Assembly (NCBI RefSeq): GCF_000737515.1
Contig: NZ_CP006587.1
Span: forward strand, 682,001-746,000
From: Hymenobacter sp. APR13
Lineage (GTDB): Bacteria > Bacteroidota > Bacteroidia > Cytophagales > Hymenobacteraceae
Length of the DNA stretch: 64,000 nucleotides
Direction of reading: 5' to 3'
In this document: one piece after another, positions 52,350-61,319 of the stretch
How positions within the stretch are numbered: position 1 is the first letter of the stretch
Layout: each line of letters starts with the position of its first letter
Made by a program: the position numbers and the translations under genes
The notes under the pieces: generated by a model
The model's input: the letters and a program-made list of their open reading frames with translations, nothing else
The model's database searches: none
What the model was told of the DNA's origin: nothing

Positions 52350-53081
52350 TTAGCGGCGGCGGCCAAACAGGCGCAGCAGGAACAGGAACAGGTTCACGAA
52401 GTCGAGGTAGAGGGTGAGGGCGCCTAGTACGGCGGCTTTGCGGTCGGTGGCGTCGTCTTCGTAGCCGAGGAAGGCCAGCATCTTCACTTTCTGGGTGTCG
52501 TAGGCGGTGAGGGCCGTGAAGAGCAGCACGCCCACGAAGCTGGAAATCCAGTACAGTGCCGGGCTATTCAGGAAAATGTTCACCACCGAGGCCAGCACCA
52601 GCCCAATCAGGCCCATGAACAGCAGGTTGCCCCAGCGCGAGAGGTCGGTGCGGGTGAAGTAGCCGTAGAGGCTCATCAGGCCAAAGGTGCCGGCCGTGAT
52701 GAAGAACGTGGAACTGATGGACTCCAGGGTATACACCATGAAGATGATGCCCAGCGTGAGGCCGTTGAGCGCCGAATAGCCCATAAACGCGGCCGTAGTC
52801 GTGCCCGCCGACCAGTCAAAGGCCTTGCGCGAGAGGAAACCGACCAGCGCAATTTCGGCGATAATCAGGCCCAGAAACACAAACCGGTTGCCGAACACCA
52901 ACTCCTGCAGCGTGGCCGAGCCGGCTACCAGCATGGCCACAGCCCCGCTGACGGCCAGCGCGCCGGCCATCCAGCCGTACACCTGCGTCATGAAGCGCGA
53001 CATCACCTGGGAGGCTTCCTCAGGCGAGAGGGTGAGCTGCGGTTGCGGCTCCTGATAGTTTTCAGAAGTAAAATCTTCCAT
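52350..53081 (-). CDS. Bax inhibitor-1/YccA-family membrane protein
   Basis: The 243 residues have seven hydrophobic helices and the BI-1 signature in ASQVMSRFMTQVYGWMAGAL, GYSALNGLTLGIIFMVYTLE, FTRTDLSRWGNLLFMGLIGL and LTAYDTQKVKML, the last with the conserved aspartate. Bacterial members leak Ca2+ through the membrane in a pH-dependent way (e.g. BsYetJ). The ATG at 53079-53081 starts the polar N-terminal tail with MEDFTSENYQEP. It is convergent with the M61 gene and divergent from the MFS gene. Confidence 0.92.
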   Translation of the reverse strand: MEDFTSENYQEPQPQLTLSPEEASQVMSRFMTQVYGWMAGALAVSGAVAMLVAGSATLQELVFGNRFVFLGLIIAEIALVGFLSRKAFDWSAGTTTAAFMGYSALNGLTLGIIFMVYTLESISSTFFITAGTFGLMSLYGYFTRTDLSRWGNLLFMGLIGLVLASVVNIFLNSPALYWISSFVGVLLFTALTAYDTQKVKMLAFLGYEDDATDRKAAVLGALTLYLDFVNLFLFLLRLFGRRR

Positions 53082-53183
53082 CAGAATAGAGTGAGAGTTG
53101 GTAATAAAGTTGCGGCAAATTAGAGGTTTGCTGCTGGCTAACCTAACCCCGGACCGGCGCAGACGGCCATAGCGCAAAGCCTC

Positions 53184-53191
53184 TACCTTTG
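53184..53191 (+). promoter_or_regulatory. Bacteroidota -7 element of the MFS gene
   Basis: TACCTTTG, exact match, 4 nt before the ATG at 53196. The sequence TACCTTTGCGCCATG is identical to that before the gene at 13230. Confidence 0.65.
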
Positions 53192-53195
53192 CGCC

Positions 53196-54449
53196 ATGCC
53201 CGCCCCCAAGGACCGCCGCCTGCCCCACATCTACCTCATTATCCTAATCGACGTAATTGTGGGGGCGGCCATCGGGCCGGTGATGCCGGAGTTTGTGCGG
53301 GGCCTGCCGCAGCCGCAGCTGTGGCTGTCGGTGGGCACGGGGCTGTTTCTGGGGGTGCAGCTGTTTTCGGCGCCGGTGCTGGGCCGGATTTCCGATGGCT
53401 ATGGGCGGCGGCCCATCTTCATATTTTCGGCGGTGGGTACGCTGCTGGCCAATGGGCTGCTGCTGCCGGTGCGGGCGGGCCTGTTTTTCGTGAACCGCGT
53501 TTCCGACGGCCTCACCAACGGCATGTATTCCACCGTCCGCTCGGCTCTCACCGATATTTCGCCGCCCGAAAAGCTGTTCAAGAACCTGGGCATCGAGGGC
53601 GCCATCATCTCGCTGGGGTTTGTGCTGGGCCCGATGGCGTCGGGGGTGCTGCTGACGCTGCTGCAGGTGGCGCCGGGCCAGGAAGCCGCCTACGTGGTGC
53701 GGCTGGCCGTGGTGCTGGCCGCCCTGAACGTGGTGCTGAGCGTGCTGCTGCGCGAAACCCACACCCGCCGCAACGGCGTGCGCGGCGCCGAGCTGCGCAC
53801 CGAGCTGGCGCTGGCCCTCAACCCGCTCACGCTCTGGGCCCGACTGCGCGAGAAAGAGGCCACCACGCCCGGCATCCGGCGCATTGTGCTCACGCAGGTG
53901 GCTCTCACGCTCAGCACGGGCTATTATTTCTACTTCGTGCCCTTCATCAGCCAGGGCCCGATGCACCTGGATGCGCGCGGCATCTCCTACTTCTTCATGT
54001 TCTTCGGGGCCCTGAGCGTCGTGCTCAACTACGTGTTCTACACCTACCTCGCCGACCGCATCAACCAGCGCAAGGCCATTGTGTGGCTGGCGGCGCTGGG
54101 CGTGCCGGTGCTGGCCGCCTACGGGCTGGTGGGCACGTCGGTGGTGGCGCTCTACGCGCTGGTCGTCATCGACTGCTTCACGCTCTCCCTGATTCAGGGC
54201 TTGCTGGAAGGCCTGCTGGCCCAGCGCACCACCGATGCGGACCGGGGCGAGATTTTCGGGCTGAACCAGGCGTTTCAGGGGCTGGCCAGCTTTGCTACCA
54301 CGCTGGTGTTCGGGGCCTTGTCGGTGCTGGACTTGCGGCTGCCGTGGGCCTGGTTTGCGCTGTGTTTGGCGGCCGTGGCGGTGCTGGCGGGCTGGAACCG
54401 CGCCGCGCCACCCGCCACCGCTACTCCCGCAGATACCAGCGCAGCGTAG
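53196..54449 (+). CDS. MFS transporter
   Basis: The 417 residues have about twelve helices. The major-facilitator loop 2-3 motif is visible as GRISDGYGRRPIFIFS, and the N-terminal helix begins IYLIILIDVIVGAAIG. The region PAKDRRLPHIYLIILIDVIV and the later LIQGLLEGLLAQRTTDAD resemble tetracycline-type (TetA-like) proton antiporters, but substrate cannot be read from sequence. Its 3' end overlaps the end of the minus-strand gene at 54421 by 29 nt. Confidence 0.88.
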   Translation: MPAPKDRRLPHIYLIILIDVIVGAAIGPVMPEFVRGLPQPQLWLSVGTGLFLGVQLFSAPVLGRISDGYGRRPIFIFSAVGTLLANGLLLPVRAGLFFVNRVSDGLTNGMYSTVRSALTDISPPEKLFKNLGIEGAIISLGFVLGPMASGVLLTLLQVAPGQEAAYVVRLAVVLAALNVVLSVLLRETHTRRNGVRGAELRTELALALNPLTLWARLREKEATTPGIRRIVLTQVALTLSTGYYFYFVPFISQGPMHLDARGISYFFMFFGALSVVLNYVFYTYLADRINQRKAIVWLAALGVPVLAAYGLVGTSVVALYALVVIDCFTLSLIQGLLEGLLAQRTTDADRGEIFGLNQAFQGLASFATTLVFGALSVLDLRLPWAWFALCLAAVAVLAGWNRAAPPATATPADTSAA

Positions 54450-55077
54450 TCCAGATAACGAGGCTGACGGCACCCAGCACCAGAATGCGGCGGCCGTGGG
54501 TTTGGTCGGCGGCGGCAAAGGCCGGCACCTGCCGGCCGTCGGGCAGCAGCTTTTTGTGCGACGACAGATGCCAGCCGATAAACAGCCCAATCACCCCGCC
54601 CAGCAGCGCCAGCGCGTAGCCGGCCATTATCCAGGCGCGCTGGCTTTCCTCGGGCCGGGCCAGGGCCGCCAGCCGGTTCTGGCGCAGTAGCAGCACGGTA
54701 TCCTCCGATACGTCGCGGCCGCGCTGCTGCAGAATCCGGCGCGCCAGCGTCACGTCGAAGTTGCTCCATTCGTCGGGCTTGGCCAGGATGTCGAACAGCT
54801 CGTCGTCGGTGAAGCCAAACAGGTAGTGGTCGTCCTCCACTTCGGTGGTGCGCTGCTCGTTGATGGCCGCCTCCAGGCCGCGGGCCGTCAGGAAGTCCTG
54901 CTGCCGCAGCTTCACCGTGAACTGGGCGCGGGTGGCGTTGTAGGCAAAAGCGGGGTCGAAGCTGTGCTGGTCGGAGCTGGTTTCGAAGGGAATTTCCTGC
55001 TGTTTGAGCAGCAGGAGCAGCGGCTGGGCGGCTTCGGCCGTCAGGAAAGTCTGGTACTGGATAAATTCGGAAGGCAT
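54421..55077 (-). CDS. Protein with DUF2007-like domain and two membrane helices
   Basis: The 218 residues open with EFIQYQTFLTAEAAQPLLLL, a layout like the DUF2007 putative signal-transducing domain (YxTF...A..L...L....GIPFE). An acidic middle part follows (EDDHYLFGFTDDELFDILAK). Two membrane helices are near the C-terminus (WIMAGYALALLGGVIGLFIG, and ILVLGAVSLVIWTTLRWYL). Function unknown. The last 29 nt overlap the end of the convergent MFS gene; such overlaps are rare enough to note. Confidence 0.75.
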   Translation of the reverse strand: MPSEFIQYQTFLTAEAAQPLLLLLKQQEIPFETSSDQHSFDPAFAYNATRAQFTVKLRQQDFLTARGLEAAINEQRTTEVEDDHYLFGFTDDELFDILAKPDEWSNFDVTLARRILQQRGRDVSEDTVLLLRQNRLAALARPEESQRAWIMAGYALALLGGVIGLFIGWHLSSHKKLLPDGRQVPAFAAADQTHGRRILVLGAVSLVIWTTLRWYLRE

Positions 55078-55218
55078 AGCGCAACGGGAATAATTCGGCG
55101 CTAGATACCAACTTTTTGGCGGGCTGGTGGTACCTTTTCAGAAGCGGCGCCGGCCCCGTGCCACTTTTCTGGGCCGGCGTGCGTCTATCGGTTGTTCGTT
55201 GTCTTGATTCCTTGCGCT

Positions 55219-55809
55219 ATGGCTGTACTCCGTCTATCCACTTTCGCTGCCGGCTTGCTGCTGGCCGGCGGGGCCTTCGCCCAAAGCCCCACGCCGGGCA
55301 CCACGGTTGGGCTGGGTACGCCGCTGCTTGGCCTGCGCAACCCGCGCCAGAACGTGCAGCTGAGCGCCGGCATGATGACGGCCGGCCGGCTGGGCACGGC
55401 GGCCTGGGTGAGCCCCATTGCCAGCTACCGCCTCACGCCGCGCCTGAGCGTGTTCGGCGGCCTCACCTACCTGCGCCTTACGCCCGGGGCGGCCTACTAC
55501 CCCAGCGCCGCCGCCGACAACCAGCTGCGCCCCTGGACCGGCTACAACCAGTTTCTGATGCAAGGCGGCGCGCAGTATCTGGTGTCGCCGCGGCTGGCCC
55601 TCACCGGCAAAGCCTGGAAAGAAATTCCGGGCGCGCAGCCGCGCATCAACCCCTACGCCGGCTTTGGCAGCATGGGCTCGGGCATGAGCCTGCGGGCCGA
55701 TTATCTGATTACCGAAAACCTGTCTATTTCGGGTGGGCTGCGCATGAGCAACGGCCAGAGCACCAACTTCCCGGGCTACGTGCCGGGGCTGTCGGGCGGG
55801 TTCTGGTAA
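55219..55809 (+). CDS. Exported protein, probable outer-membrane beta-barrel
   Basis: The 196 residues start with a signal peptide (LRLSTFAAGLLLAGGAFAQ). The remainder alternates short beta-strand-like segments with Gly-rich turns: WVSPIASYRLTPRLSVFGGL, FLMQGGAQYLVSPRLALTG and RADYLITENLSISGGLRMS, ending in PGLSGGFW with a terminal aromatic. This fits a small outer-membrane barrel; no family name. The ATG at 55219 opens the signal peptide; TACCTTTT lies 80 nt upstream at 55131. Confidence 0.72.
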   Translation: MAVLRLSTFAAGLLLAGGAFAQSPTPGTTVGLGTPLLGLRNPRQNVQLSAGMMTAGRLGTAAWVSPIASYRLTPRLSVFGGLTYLRLTPGAAYYPSAAADNQLRPWTGYNQFLMQGGAQYLVSPRLALTGKAWKEIPGAQPRINPYAGFGSMGSGMSLRADYLITENLSISGGLRMSNGQSTNFPGYVPGLSGGFW

Positions 55810-55833
55810 GATTTTCTGGCCGCAGCTGCAACG

Positions 55834-55865
55834 CAAGAGCCCCGGAACCTTCCGGGGCTTTGTTG
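55834..55865 (+). terminator. Terminator of the outer-membrane protein gene
   Basis: AGAGCCCCGGAA/TTCCGGGGCTTT, 26 nt after the stop. Confidence 0.85.
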
Positions 55866-55899
55866 TTTCTTTGGCATCCTATCGGCTTCACTTCGCTCT

Positions 55900-56916
55900 A
55901 TGGCCTCCGCCCCGCGCTACGTCAGCAACCCGCAGCTGCCCATCGTCAAACCCAACTACCCCGGCAACAAGATGATTGGCCGGCAATACTGCAACGGCGA
56001 GGAGCTGTACGAGCCCACGTTCGGTACCGTGCTGAAGTGGCAGCTGAGCGAGAATCCGCAGAAAAAGGAGAAGAAAGACGACCTCTGGACGCCGGACGTG
56101 GTGAACTGCACCGAATTCCTGCGCGGCCAAGACGACGGCTTGGTGTGGCTGGGGCACGCCAGCTTCGTGCTGCGGGTGAGCGGCCGCACGCTGCTTTTCG
56201 ATCCGCTGCTGTTCTCGTCGCTGGGGCTGCGCCGCCGCCACGCTCTGCCCTGCCGCCCCGAAGACCTGACCGGCCTCGACTACCTGCTGCTCAGCCACGG
56301 CCACCGCGACCATCTCGACGAGAAATCCATGCAGCTGCTGGCCCGCCAGAATCCGCAGGCGCAGGTGCTGACTTCGTTGAGCATGACGCCGCTGCTGCGC
56401 CGTCTGGCCCCGGGCCTGCCGGTGCAGGAGGCCGGCTGGTGGCAGCAGTATGAGCTGGGCCCCGAAGCGCCGTTCGAGCTGTTCTACCTGCCCGCCTCGC
56501 ACTGGCACCGCCGCGGCCTCACCGACCTGAACCAGGTGCTGTGGGGCAGCTTCCTGCTGCGCCTGCCCGACGGCCGCACCATCTACTTCGCCGGCGACAC
56601 GTCCATGGCCGACCACTTCGAGGACATCGAGAAGCAATTTGGACCGCTGGATGTCGTGCTGATGCCCATCGGGGCCTACAAGCCGGCCTACATGATGCAG
56701 ATGAGCCACGTGAACCCGCACGAAGCGGCCAAGGCGGCCAACCTGCTGAGGGCCGGCCACGTGGTGCCCATGCACTACGGCACTTTCGACCTCAGCGACG
56801 AGCCGGCCTCCGAGCCGCTGCGCGAGCTGCAGCAGGTGGCTCAGGGCGGCATGCTCCGCGGTGAGCTGCACGTGCCGGCCGTGGGCGAGGTGCTGCGCTG
56901 GCAGGACTGGGAGTAA
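55900..56916 (+). CDS. MBL-fold metallohydrolase, NAPE-PLD-like
   Basis: The 338 residues carry the metallo-beta-lactamase zinc motifs: VWLGHASFVLRVSGRTLLFD, HGHRDHLDEKS (HxHxDH), SHWHRRGLTDLNQVLWGSF, IYFAGDTSMADHFEDI and the later HVNPHEAAKAANLLRAGHVV and PMHYGTFDL. The order matches the UlaG/NAPE-PLD subgroup, which hydrolyses phosphodiesters or related esters. No signal peptide is seen, so it is likely cytosolic. The substrate is unknown. A foldback repeat follows, then the sodium symporter gene. Confidence 0.87.
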   Translation: MASAPRYVSNPQLPIVKPNYPGNKMIGRQYCNGEELYEPTFGTVLKWQLSENPQKKEKKDDLWTPDVVNCTEFLRGQDDGLVWLGHASFVLRVSGRTLLFDPLLFSSLGLRRRHALPCRPEDLTGLDYLLLSHGHRDHLDEKSMQLLARQNPQAQVLTSLSMTPLLRRLAPGLPVQEAGWWQQYELGPEAPFELFYLPASHWHRRGLTDLNQVLWGSFLLRLPDGRTIYFAGDTSMADHFEDIEKQFGPLDVVLMPIGAYKPAYMMQMSHVNPHEAAKAANLLRAGHVVPMHYGTFDLSDEPASEPLRELQQVAQGGMLRGELHVPAVGEVLRWQDWE

Positions 56917-56924
56917 GTTTATCA

Positions 56925-57022
56925 GGAATGTCATGCCGAGGCGCAGCCGAAGCCTCTCGCCCAAGTGGTAAAATCAGTTACTTCATAGGCGAGATGCTTC
57001 GGCTGCGCCTCTGCATGACGTT
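56925..57022. repeat. Imperfect inverted repeat
   Basis: Ends GAATGTCATGC and GCATGACGTTC pair, and inner GAGGCGCAGCCGAAGC pairs with GCTTCGGCTGCGCCTC. It fills the gap between the MBL gene and the symporter promoter. Confidence 0.85.
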
Positions 57023-57028
57023 CTTTGT

Positions 57029-57036
57029 TAGCTTTG
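57029..57036 (+). promoter_or_regulatory. Bacteroidota -7 element of the sodium symporter gene
   Basis: TAGCTTTG, exact TAnnTTTG match, 4 nt before the ATG at 57041. Confidence 0.6.
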
Positions 57037-57040
57037 CCCT

Positions 57041-58525
57041 ATGTCTCCTACTCTGATCCTGAGCCTGATTGCGGGCTACTTTGTCGTTCTCATTATTATT
57101 TCGATTCTCACGTCGCGCAAGGCCACGAGTGAGTCGTTCTTTATTGCCAACCGCAACGCGCCCTGGTACATGGTGGCGTTTGCCATGATTGGCACCTCGC
57201 TGTCGGGCGTCACGTTCATTTCCATTCCGGGCATGGTGGCCACGCAGAGCTGGAGTTACATGGCCGTGGTGCTGGGCTACATTGTGGGCTACCTCGTGAT
57301 TGGCACCGTGCTCATGCCCATGTACTACCGGCTGCGGCTGGTGAGCATCTACACCTATCTGGAGCAGCGGTTTGGGTTCTGGAGCTACAAAACCGGCGCG
57401 TTCTTCTTCCTGATTTCGCGGGCCGTGGGGGCGGCGTTCCGGCTGTTTCTGGTGGCGGGCGTGCTGCAGCTGGCCGTGTTCGACGGGCTGGGCGTGCCGT
57501 TTGCCGTCACGGTCACGGTCAGCATCTTCCTGATTTACCTCTACACCTTCCGCGGCGGCCTCAAAACCATCCTCTGGACCGATACTTTCCAGACCATGGC
57601 CATGCTGGTGTGCGTGGCCGTGAGCATCTACCTGATGGCCGACGAGCTGAACCTGGGCTTTGCCGGGCTGGTGAAAACGGTGAAGGAAAGCAGCATGTCG
57701 CAGATCTACTTCTCCGACCCCAAAGACGACAAGTTTTTCTGGAAGCAGTTTGCCTCGGGCGCCTTCATCACCATCGTCATGACCGGCCTCGACCAGGACC
57801 TGATGCAGAAAAACCTGAGCTGCCGCAACCTCCAGGACGCCCAGAAAAACATGTTCTGGTTCACGATTGCCATTGTGGTGGTGAACGTGTTCTTCCTGTC
57901 GTTGGGCGTGCTGCTGTACCAGTACGCGGCCGCCAAGGGCATTGCGTTGCCTACCAACCCTGCCACCGGCAAAATCATCGGCGACAACGTGTTTCCGCTG
58001 CTGGCCACGGGCCACTTCACGCTGTTTGCGGGCATTGTGTTCATCCTGGGCATTATTGCCGTGACCTACGCCTCCGCCGACTCGGCCCTGACGGCCCTCA
58101 CCACCTCCTTCTGCGTGGACATGCTCGACATCAAGCAGTACGAAGAGAAAAAGCAGACCCGCGTGCGGCAGCTCACCCACTTCGGCTTCTCTCTGGTGCT
58201 CATCGTCATCATCCTGATTTTCCGCGCCATCAACGACCAGAGCGTGATTACGGCCGTGTTTAAGGCCGCCGGCTACACCTACGGGCCGCTGCTGGGCCTC
58301 TACTCGTTCGGGCTGTTTATGAGCCGTGGCCTGCACGACCGGCTGGTGCCGGCCGTGTGCGTGGCCGCGCCGCTGCTCACGTGGTTTATCAACGCCAACT
58401 CCAAGGCGTGGTGGGGCTACGAGTTTGGGTTCGAGATTCTGATTCTGAACGGTCTGCTTACGTTCCTGGGGCTGCTGGCCATTTCGCGCCCCCGCGCCGC
58501 CGCCGAATTGAACCCTGCTTTATAA
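57041..58525 (+). CDS. Sodium:solute symporter (SSS family)
   Basis: The 494 residues contain about thirteen helices. SSS features: FFIANRNAPWYMVAFAMIGT with the first unwound helix, GVTFISIPGMVATQSWSYMA, RFGFWSYKTGAFFFLISRAV and YTFRGGLKTILWTDTFQTMA, the last a family hallmark. ASADSALTALTTSFCVDMLD contains the Na+-site serines. The substrate could be a sugar, amino acid or sialic acid. It starts at ATG 57041 right after the promoter box; the preceding repeat is outside the mRNA. No operon partner. Confidence 0.92.
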   Translation: MSPTLILSLIAGYFVVLIIISILTSRKATSESFFIANRNAPWYMVAFAMIGTSLSGVTFISIPGMVATQSWSYMAVVLGYIVGYLVIGTVLMPMYYRLRLVSIYTYLEQRFGFWSYKTGAFFFLISRAVGAAFRLFLVAGVLQLAVFDGLGVPFAVTVTVSIFLIYLYTFRGGLKTILWTDTFQTMAMLVCVAVSIYLMADELNLGFAGLVKTVKESSMSQIYFSDPKDDKFFWKQFASGAFITIVMTGLDQDLMQKNLSCRNLQDAQKNMFWFTIAIVVVNVFFLSLGVLLYQYAAAKGIALPTNPATGKIIGDNVFPLLATGHFTLFAGIVFILGIIAVTYASADSALTALTTSFCVDMLDIKQYEEKKQTRVRQLTHFGFSLVLIVIILIFRAINDQSVITAVFKAAGYTYGPLLGLYSFGLFMSRGLHDRLVPAVCVAAPLLTWFINANSKAWWGYEFGFEILILNGLLTFLGLLAISRPRAAAELNPAL

Positions 58526-58549
58526 GGAGTGTTTACGGGGAAGTAGCCG

Positions 58550-58557
58550 TACCTTTG
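58550..58557 (+). promoter_or_regulatory. Bacteroidota -7 element of the TonB-domain gene
   Basis: TACCTTTG followed by CGCC, the same as at two leaderless genes, but here the ATG is 126 nt downstream with a foldback repeat between. Confidence 0.5.
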
Positions 58558-58563
58558 CGCCAC

Positions 58564-58671
58564 GTACCGCGAAATTCTGTTTCGCGACGAGCAAAGCGAG
58601 TAGTTGCCATTTGCGCGGGCTGCGCAGTATCGGACACTCGCTCCGCTCGTCGCGAAACGGATTTTCGCGGT
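58564..58671. repeat. Inverted repeat inside the predicted 5' leader of the TonB-domain gene
   Basis: Arms about 58564-58601 and 58634-58671 pair with a few mismatches (ACCGCGAAATTCTGTTTCGC against GCGAAACGGATTTTCGCGGT). It lies wholly between promoter box and ATG, so it should form a large hairpin in the mRNA. Confidence 0.85.
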
Positions 58672-58683
58672 GCCCTTCCTCCT

Positions 58684-59169
58684 ATGAAACATCTCTTCCT
58701 CTTTCTGCTGACGGTAGCGGCCACCCACGCCGCGCAGGCCCAGCAGCCGGCCGCGCCCAAAGCGCCCAAGGCCCCTATTGAGCTGAAAGCCGGCCGCATG
58801 CAGGCCCAGGCCCGCCCGGCCGCCAACCGCCCCGACGTGGCGCCCCAGTATCCGGGTGGTGCGCAGGCCATGGGCGCTTTTTTTCAGCAGAACATCCAGT
58901 ATCCGGAGGCGGCGCGCGTCAAAGGTATTACCGGCAACGTGGAAGTCACGGCTACCGTCGGGGCCGATGGGCGCCTGACCAACCCGGTAGTAGCCAAATC
59001 CCTGGCCGCCGACTGCGACGCGGAGGCGCTGCGGGTGCTGGCCCTCATGCCGGCCTGGAAGCCAGCCACCCGCAAGGGCGAGCCGGTACCGGTGCAGGTG
59101 CGGCTGCCGGTCCCGTTCGGCAACTCCCAGATTCTGAAGGTAGAGCAAGGAAAACCCAAATTTGACTAA
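58684..59169 (+). CDS. Exported TonB C-terminal-domain protein
   Basis: The 161 residues begin with a signal peptide (KHLFLFLLTVAATHAAQAQ), then a Pro/Ala/Lys-rich linker. Residues about 55-150 are a TonB C-terminal (energy-transducer) domain: RPDVAPQYPGGAQAMGAFFQ, NIQYPEAARVKGITGNVEVT, and AEALRVLALMPAWKPATRKG. Without a transmembrane anchor that stays, it is likely a periplasmic relative and not the motor-coupled TonB; many Bacteroidota have such proteins. The start is ATG at 58684. Confidence 0.87.
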   Translation: MKHLFLFLLTVAATHAAQAQQPAAPKAPKAPIELKAGRMQAQARPAANRPDVAPQYPGGAQAMGAFFQQNIQYPEAARVKGITGNVEVTATVGADGRLTNPVVAKSLAADCDAEALRVLALMPAWKPATRKGEPVPVQVRLPVPFGNSQILKVEQGKPKFD

Positions 59170-59180
59170 CGAGTTGAAAT

Positions 59181-59265
59181 AGAAGAAGTCAGGAGTGAGA
59201 CTTGGCGGTTGTCATCTTGTTGACGCCCGACAAGTCTCACTTCTTACGTCTCCCGTCTCACTTCT
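59181..59265. repeat. Imperfect inverted repeat
   Basis: AGTGAGACTTG (59193-59204 area) pairs with CAAGTCTCACT, with a partial extension outward. It is in the gap between the TonB-domain and ABC genes. Confidence 0.55.
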
Positions 59266-59274
59266 ATATACAGA

Positions 59275-61101
59275 ATGGCCCGAAGCGGAATGAATACCAG
59301 CGGCGCGACTCTTGACCCGGACGTGCCCAAGAAGAAATTATCGAAGGAAAGCTTCCGGCAGGGGTTGCGGATTTTCCGCTTCACGCTGCCCTACCGCACC
59401 AAGTTTGTTTTGGGCACGGTCCTACTGACGCTGTCCAGCGCCAGCACCATGGCCTTTCCGTGGCTGATTGGCAAGCTGGCCGATGCCGCCAGCGGCAACC
59501 CGGTGGTACTGCCCAACGGCATGTCCGTTTCCATCAACCAGATTGCGCTGGGCTTTGGCGTGCTGATTTTACTGCAGGGCCTGTTTTCATTCGGGCGCAT
59601 CTGGTTTTTCACGCAGGTAAGCGAGTTTACCGTCCGCGACATCCGGCAGGCACTCTACCGTAAGTTCGTGACGCTGCCCATTCCGTACTTCGAGAAAAAC
59701 CGGGTGGGCGCTATCACCTCACGCATTACCTCCGACGTCGGTATCATTCAGGATTCCTTTTCTCTGACGCTGGCCGAGTTGTTCCGGCAGGTGACGACCC
59801 TGCTGGCGGGCATCGTGTTTATCATGGTGGTATCGGTGAAGCTGTCGTTGTTTATGCTGCTGACGTTTCCACCGATTGTGGTGCTGGCCATGGTCTTCGG
59901 CAAGAAAATCCGGGGGCTGGCCAAAACCACCCAGGACGAGTTGGCCAAAACTAACGTCATTGTAGAGGAAACCCTGCAGGGCATCAACACGGTGAAGGCC
60001 TTCACCAACGAGCAGTTTGAAACCCAGCGCTACACCGCCTCGCTCTCCAACACCGTGCGGGCCGCCCTGAAAAGTAACCTCTACCGCGGCGGCTTCGTGT
60101 CGTTCGTCATCATTGGCCTGTTCGGCGGCATCGTGCTGGTGCTATGGCGCGCCGCCACGCTGGTGCAGGCCGGCCAGATGACCATCGGCGACCTGACGCA
60201 GTTTGCCTTGTATACCATGTTCATCGGGGCTTCGGTGGCGGGTCTGGGCGAGCTGTACGGCAAGGTGCAAAGCACGCTGGGCGCCTCAGAGCGGATTCTG
60301 GAAATCTTGGACGAGCCCACCGAGCCCACCCACCAGCCGGGCGCGCAGCCGGTGCAGCTACAGGGCAACATTGCCTACGAGCACGTGGCCTTCCAGTACC
60401 CCACCCGCCCCGACCTGACGGTGCTGCAGGACATTACGTTCTCCATCCGGGCCGGCGAGAAGATTGCGCTGGTGGGCCCCTCGGGCGCCGGCAAAAGCAC
60501 CATTGTGCAGCTGCTGATGCAGTTCTACGAGCTCAGTGGCGGCCAGATTACCATCGACGGCCGCCCCATCCAGTCGTATGACCTCACGGAGCTGCGCCGC
60601 CACATCGGCATTGTACCGCAGGAAACCATCCTGTTTGGGGGCTCCATCCGCGAGAACATTGCCTACGGCAAAACCAACGCCACCGACGAGGAAATCATGC
60701 AGGCGGCCCGCAAAGCCAACGCCTGGCAGTTCATCAGCTCCTTCCCCGAGGGGCTCGACACGCTGGTGGGCGAGCGGGGCATCAAGCTTTCGGGCGGGCA
60801 GCGTCAGCGCATCGCCATTGCCCGCGCCATCCTGAAAAACCCGGCCATCCTGCTGCTCGACGAAGCCACCTCGGCCCTCGACTCGGAAAGCGAAAAGCTG
60901 GTGCAGCAGGCCATGGACGAGCTGATGCAGCACCGCACCAGCATCATCATTGCCCACCGCCTGAGCACCATCCGCAAAGTCGACAAGATTCTGGTCATCG
61001 ACGGCGGCCGCATTGTGGAGCAGGGCACGCACGAGGAGCTGGCCCACAACGACAACGGCCTCTACGCCAACCTGCTCAAGCTGCAGTTTGAGATGAGCTA
61101 G
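59275..61101 (+). CDS. ABC exporter half-transporter (MsbA-like)
   Basis: The 608 residues combine a six-helix transmembrane domain (residues about 30-330) and an ATPase domain (about 355-600). The latter shows Walker A in LVGPSGAGKSTIVQLLM, the Q-loop in GIVPQETILFGGSIRENIAY, the signature LSGGQRQRIAIARAIL, Walker B in ILLLDEATSALDSESEK and the H-loop in IIAHRLSTIRK. It should form a homodimer that flips or exports a lipid, lipopeptide or drug. The start at 59275 is chosen. No partner gene adjoins. Confidence 0.92.
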   Translation: MARSGMNTSGATLDPDVPKKKLSKESFRQGLRIFRFTLPYRTKFVLGTVLLTLSSASTMAFPWLIGKLADAASGNPVVLPNGMSVSINQIALGFGVLILLQGLFSFGRIWFFTQVSEFTVRDIRQALYRKFVTLPIPYFEKNRVGAITSRITSDVGIIQDSFSLTLAELFRQVTTLLAGIVFIMVVSVKLSLFMLLTFPPIVVLAMVFGKKIRGLAKTTQDELAKTNVIVEETLQGINTVKAFTNEQFETQRYTASLSNTVRAALKSNLYRGGFVSFVIIGLFGGIVLVLWRAATLVQAGQMTIGDLTQFALYTMFIGASVAGLGELYGKVQSTLGASERILEILDEPTEPTHQPGAQPVQLQGNIAYEHVAFQYPTRPDLTVLQDITFSIRAGEKIALVGPSGAGKSTIVQLLMQFYELSGGQITIDGRPIQSYDLTELRRHIGIVPQETILFGGSIRENIAYGKTNATDEEIMQAARKANAWQFISSFPEGLDTLVGERGIKLSGGQRQRIAIARAILKNPAILLLDEATSALDSESEKLVQQAMDELMQHRTSIIIAHRLSTIRKVDKILVIDGGRIVEQGTHEELAHNDNGLYANLLKLQFEMS

Positions 61102-61150
61102 GCACGAATTTCCACTGCGCGCCCAGTTGCCGGGCGGGCAGTTCATCAGA

Positions 61151-61180
61151 GAGGGCGAAGCGGTGCTTCGCCCTTTTTTT
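61151..61180 (+). terminator. Terminator of the ABC exporter gene
   Basis: GAGGGCGAAGC/GCTTCGCCCTTTTTTT, 49 nt after the stop. Confidence 0.85.
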
Positions 61181-61319
61181 GGGTCGATAACAGACTGGCT
61201 GACTTTTTTGCAGTGGACGGGTGATTCACCACCAACTTTCCGGGCGGCACTTTTATCTTCGTGCCTTTTCCGGGCTTATGCTATCCGGGCCTTATTCTTT
61301 CTTTTTCAACCTATTCTGC

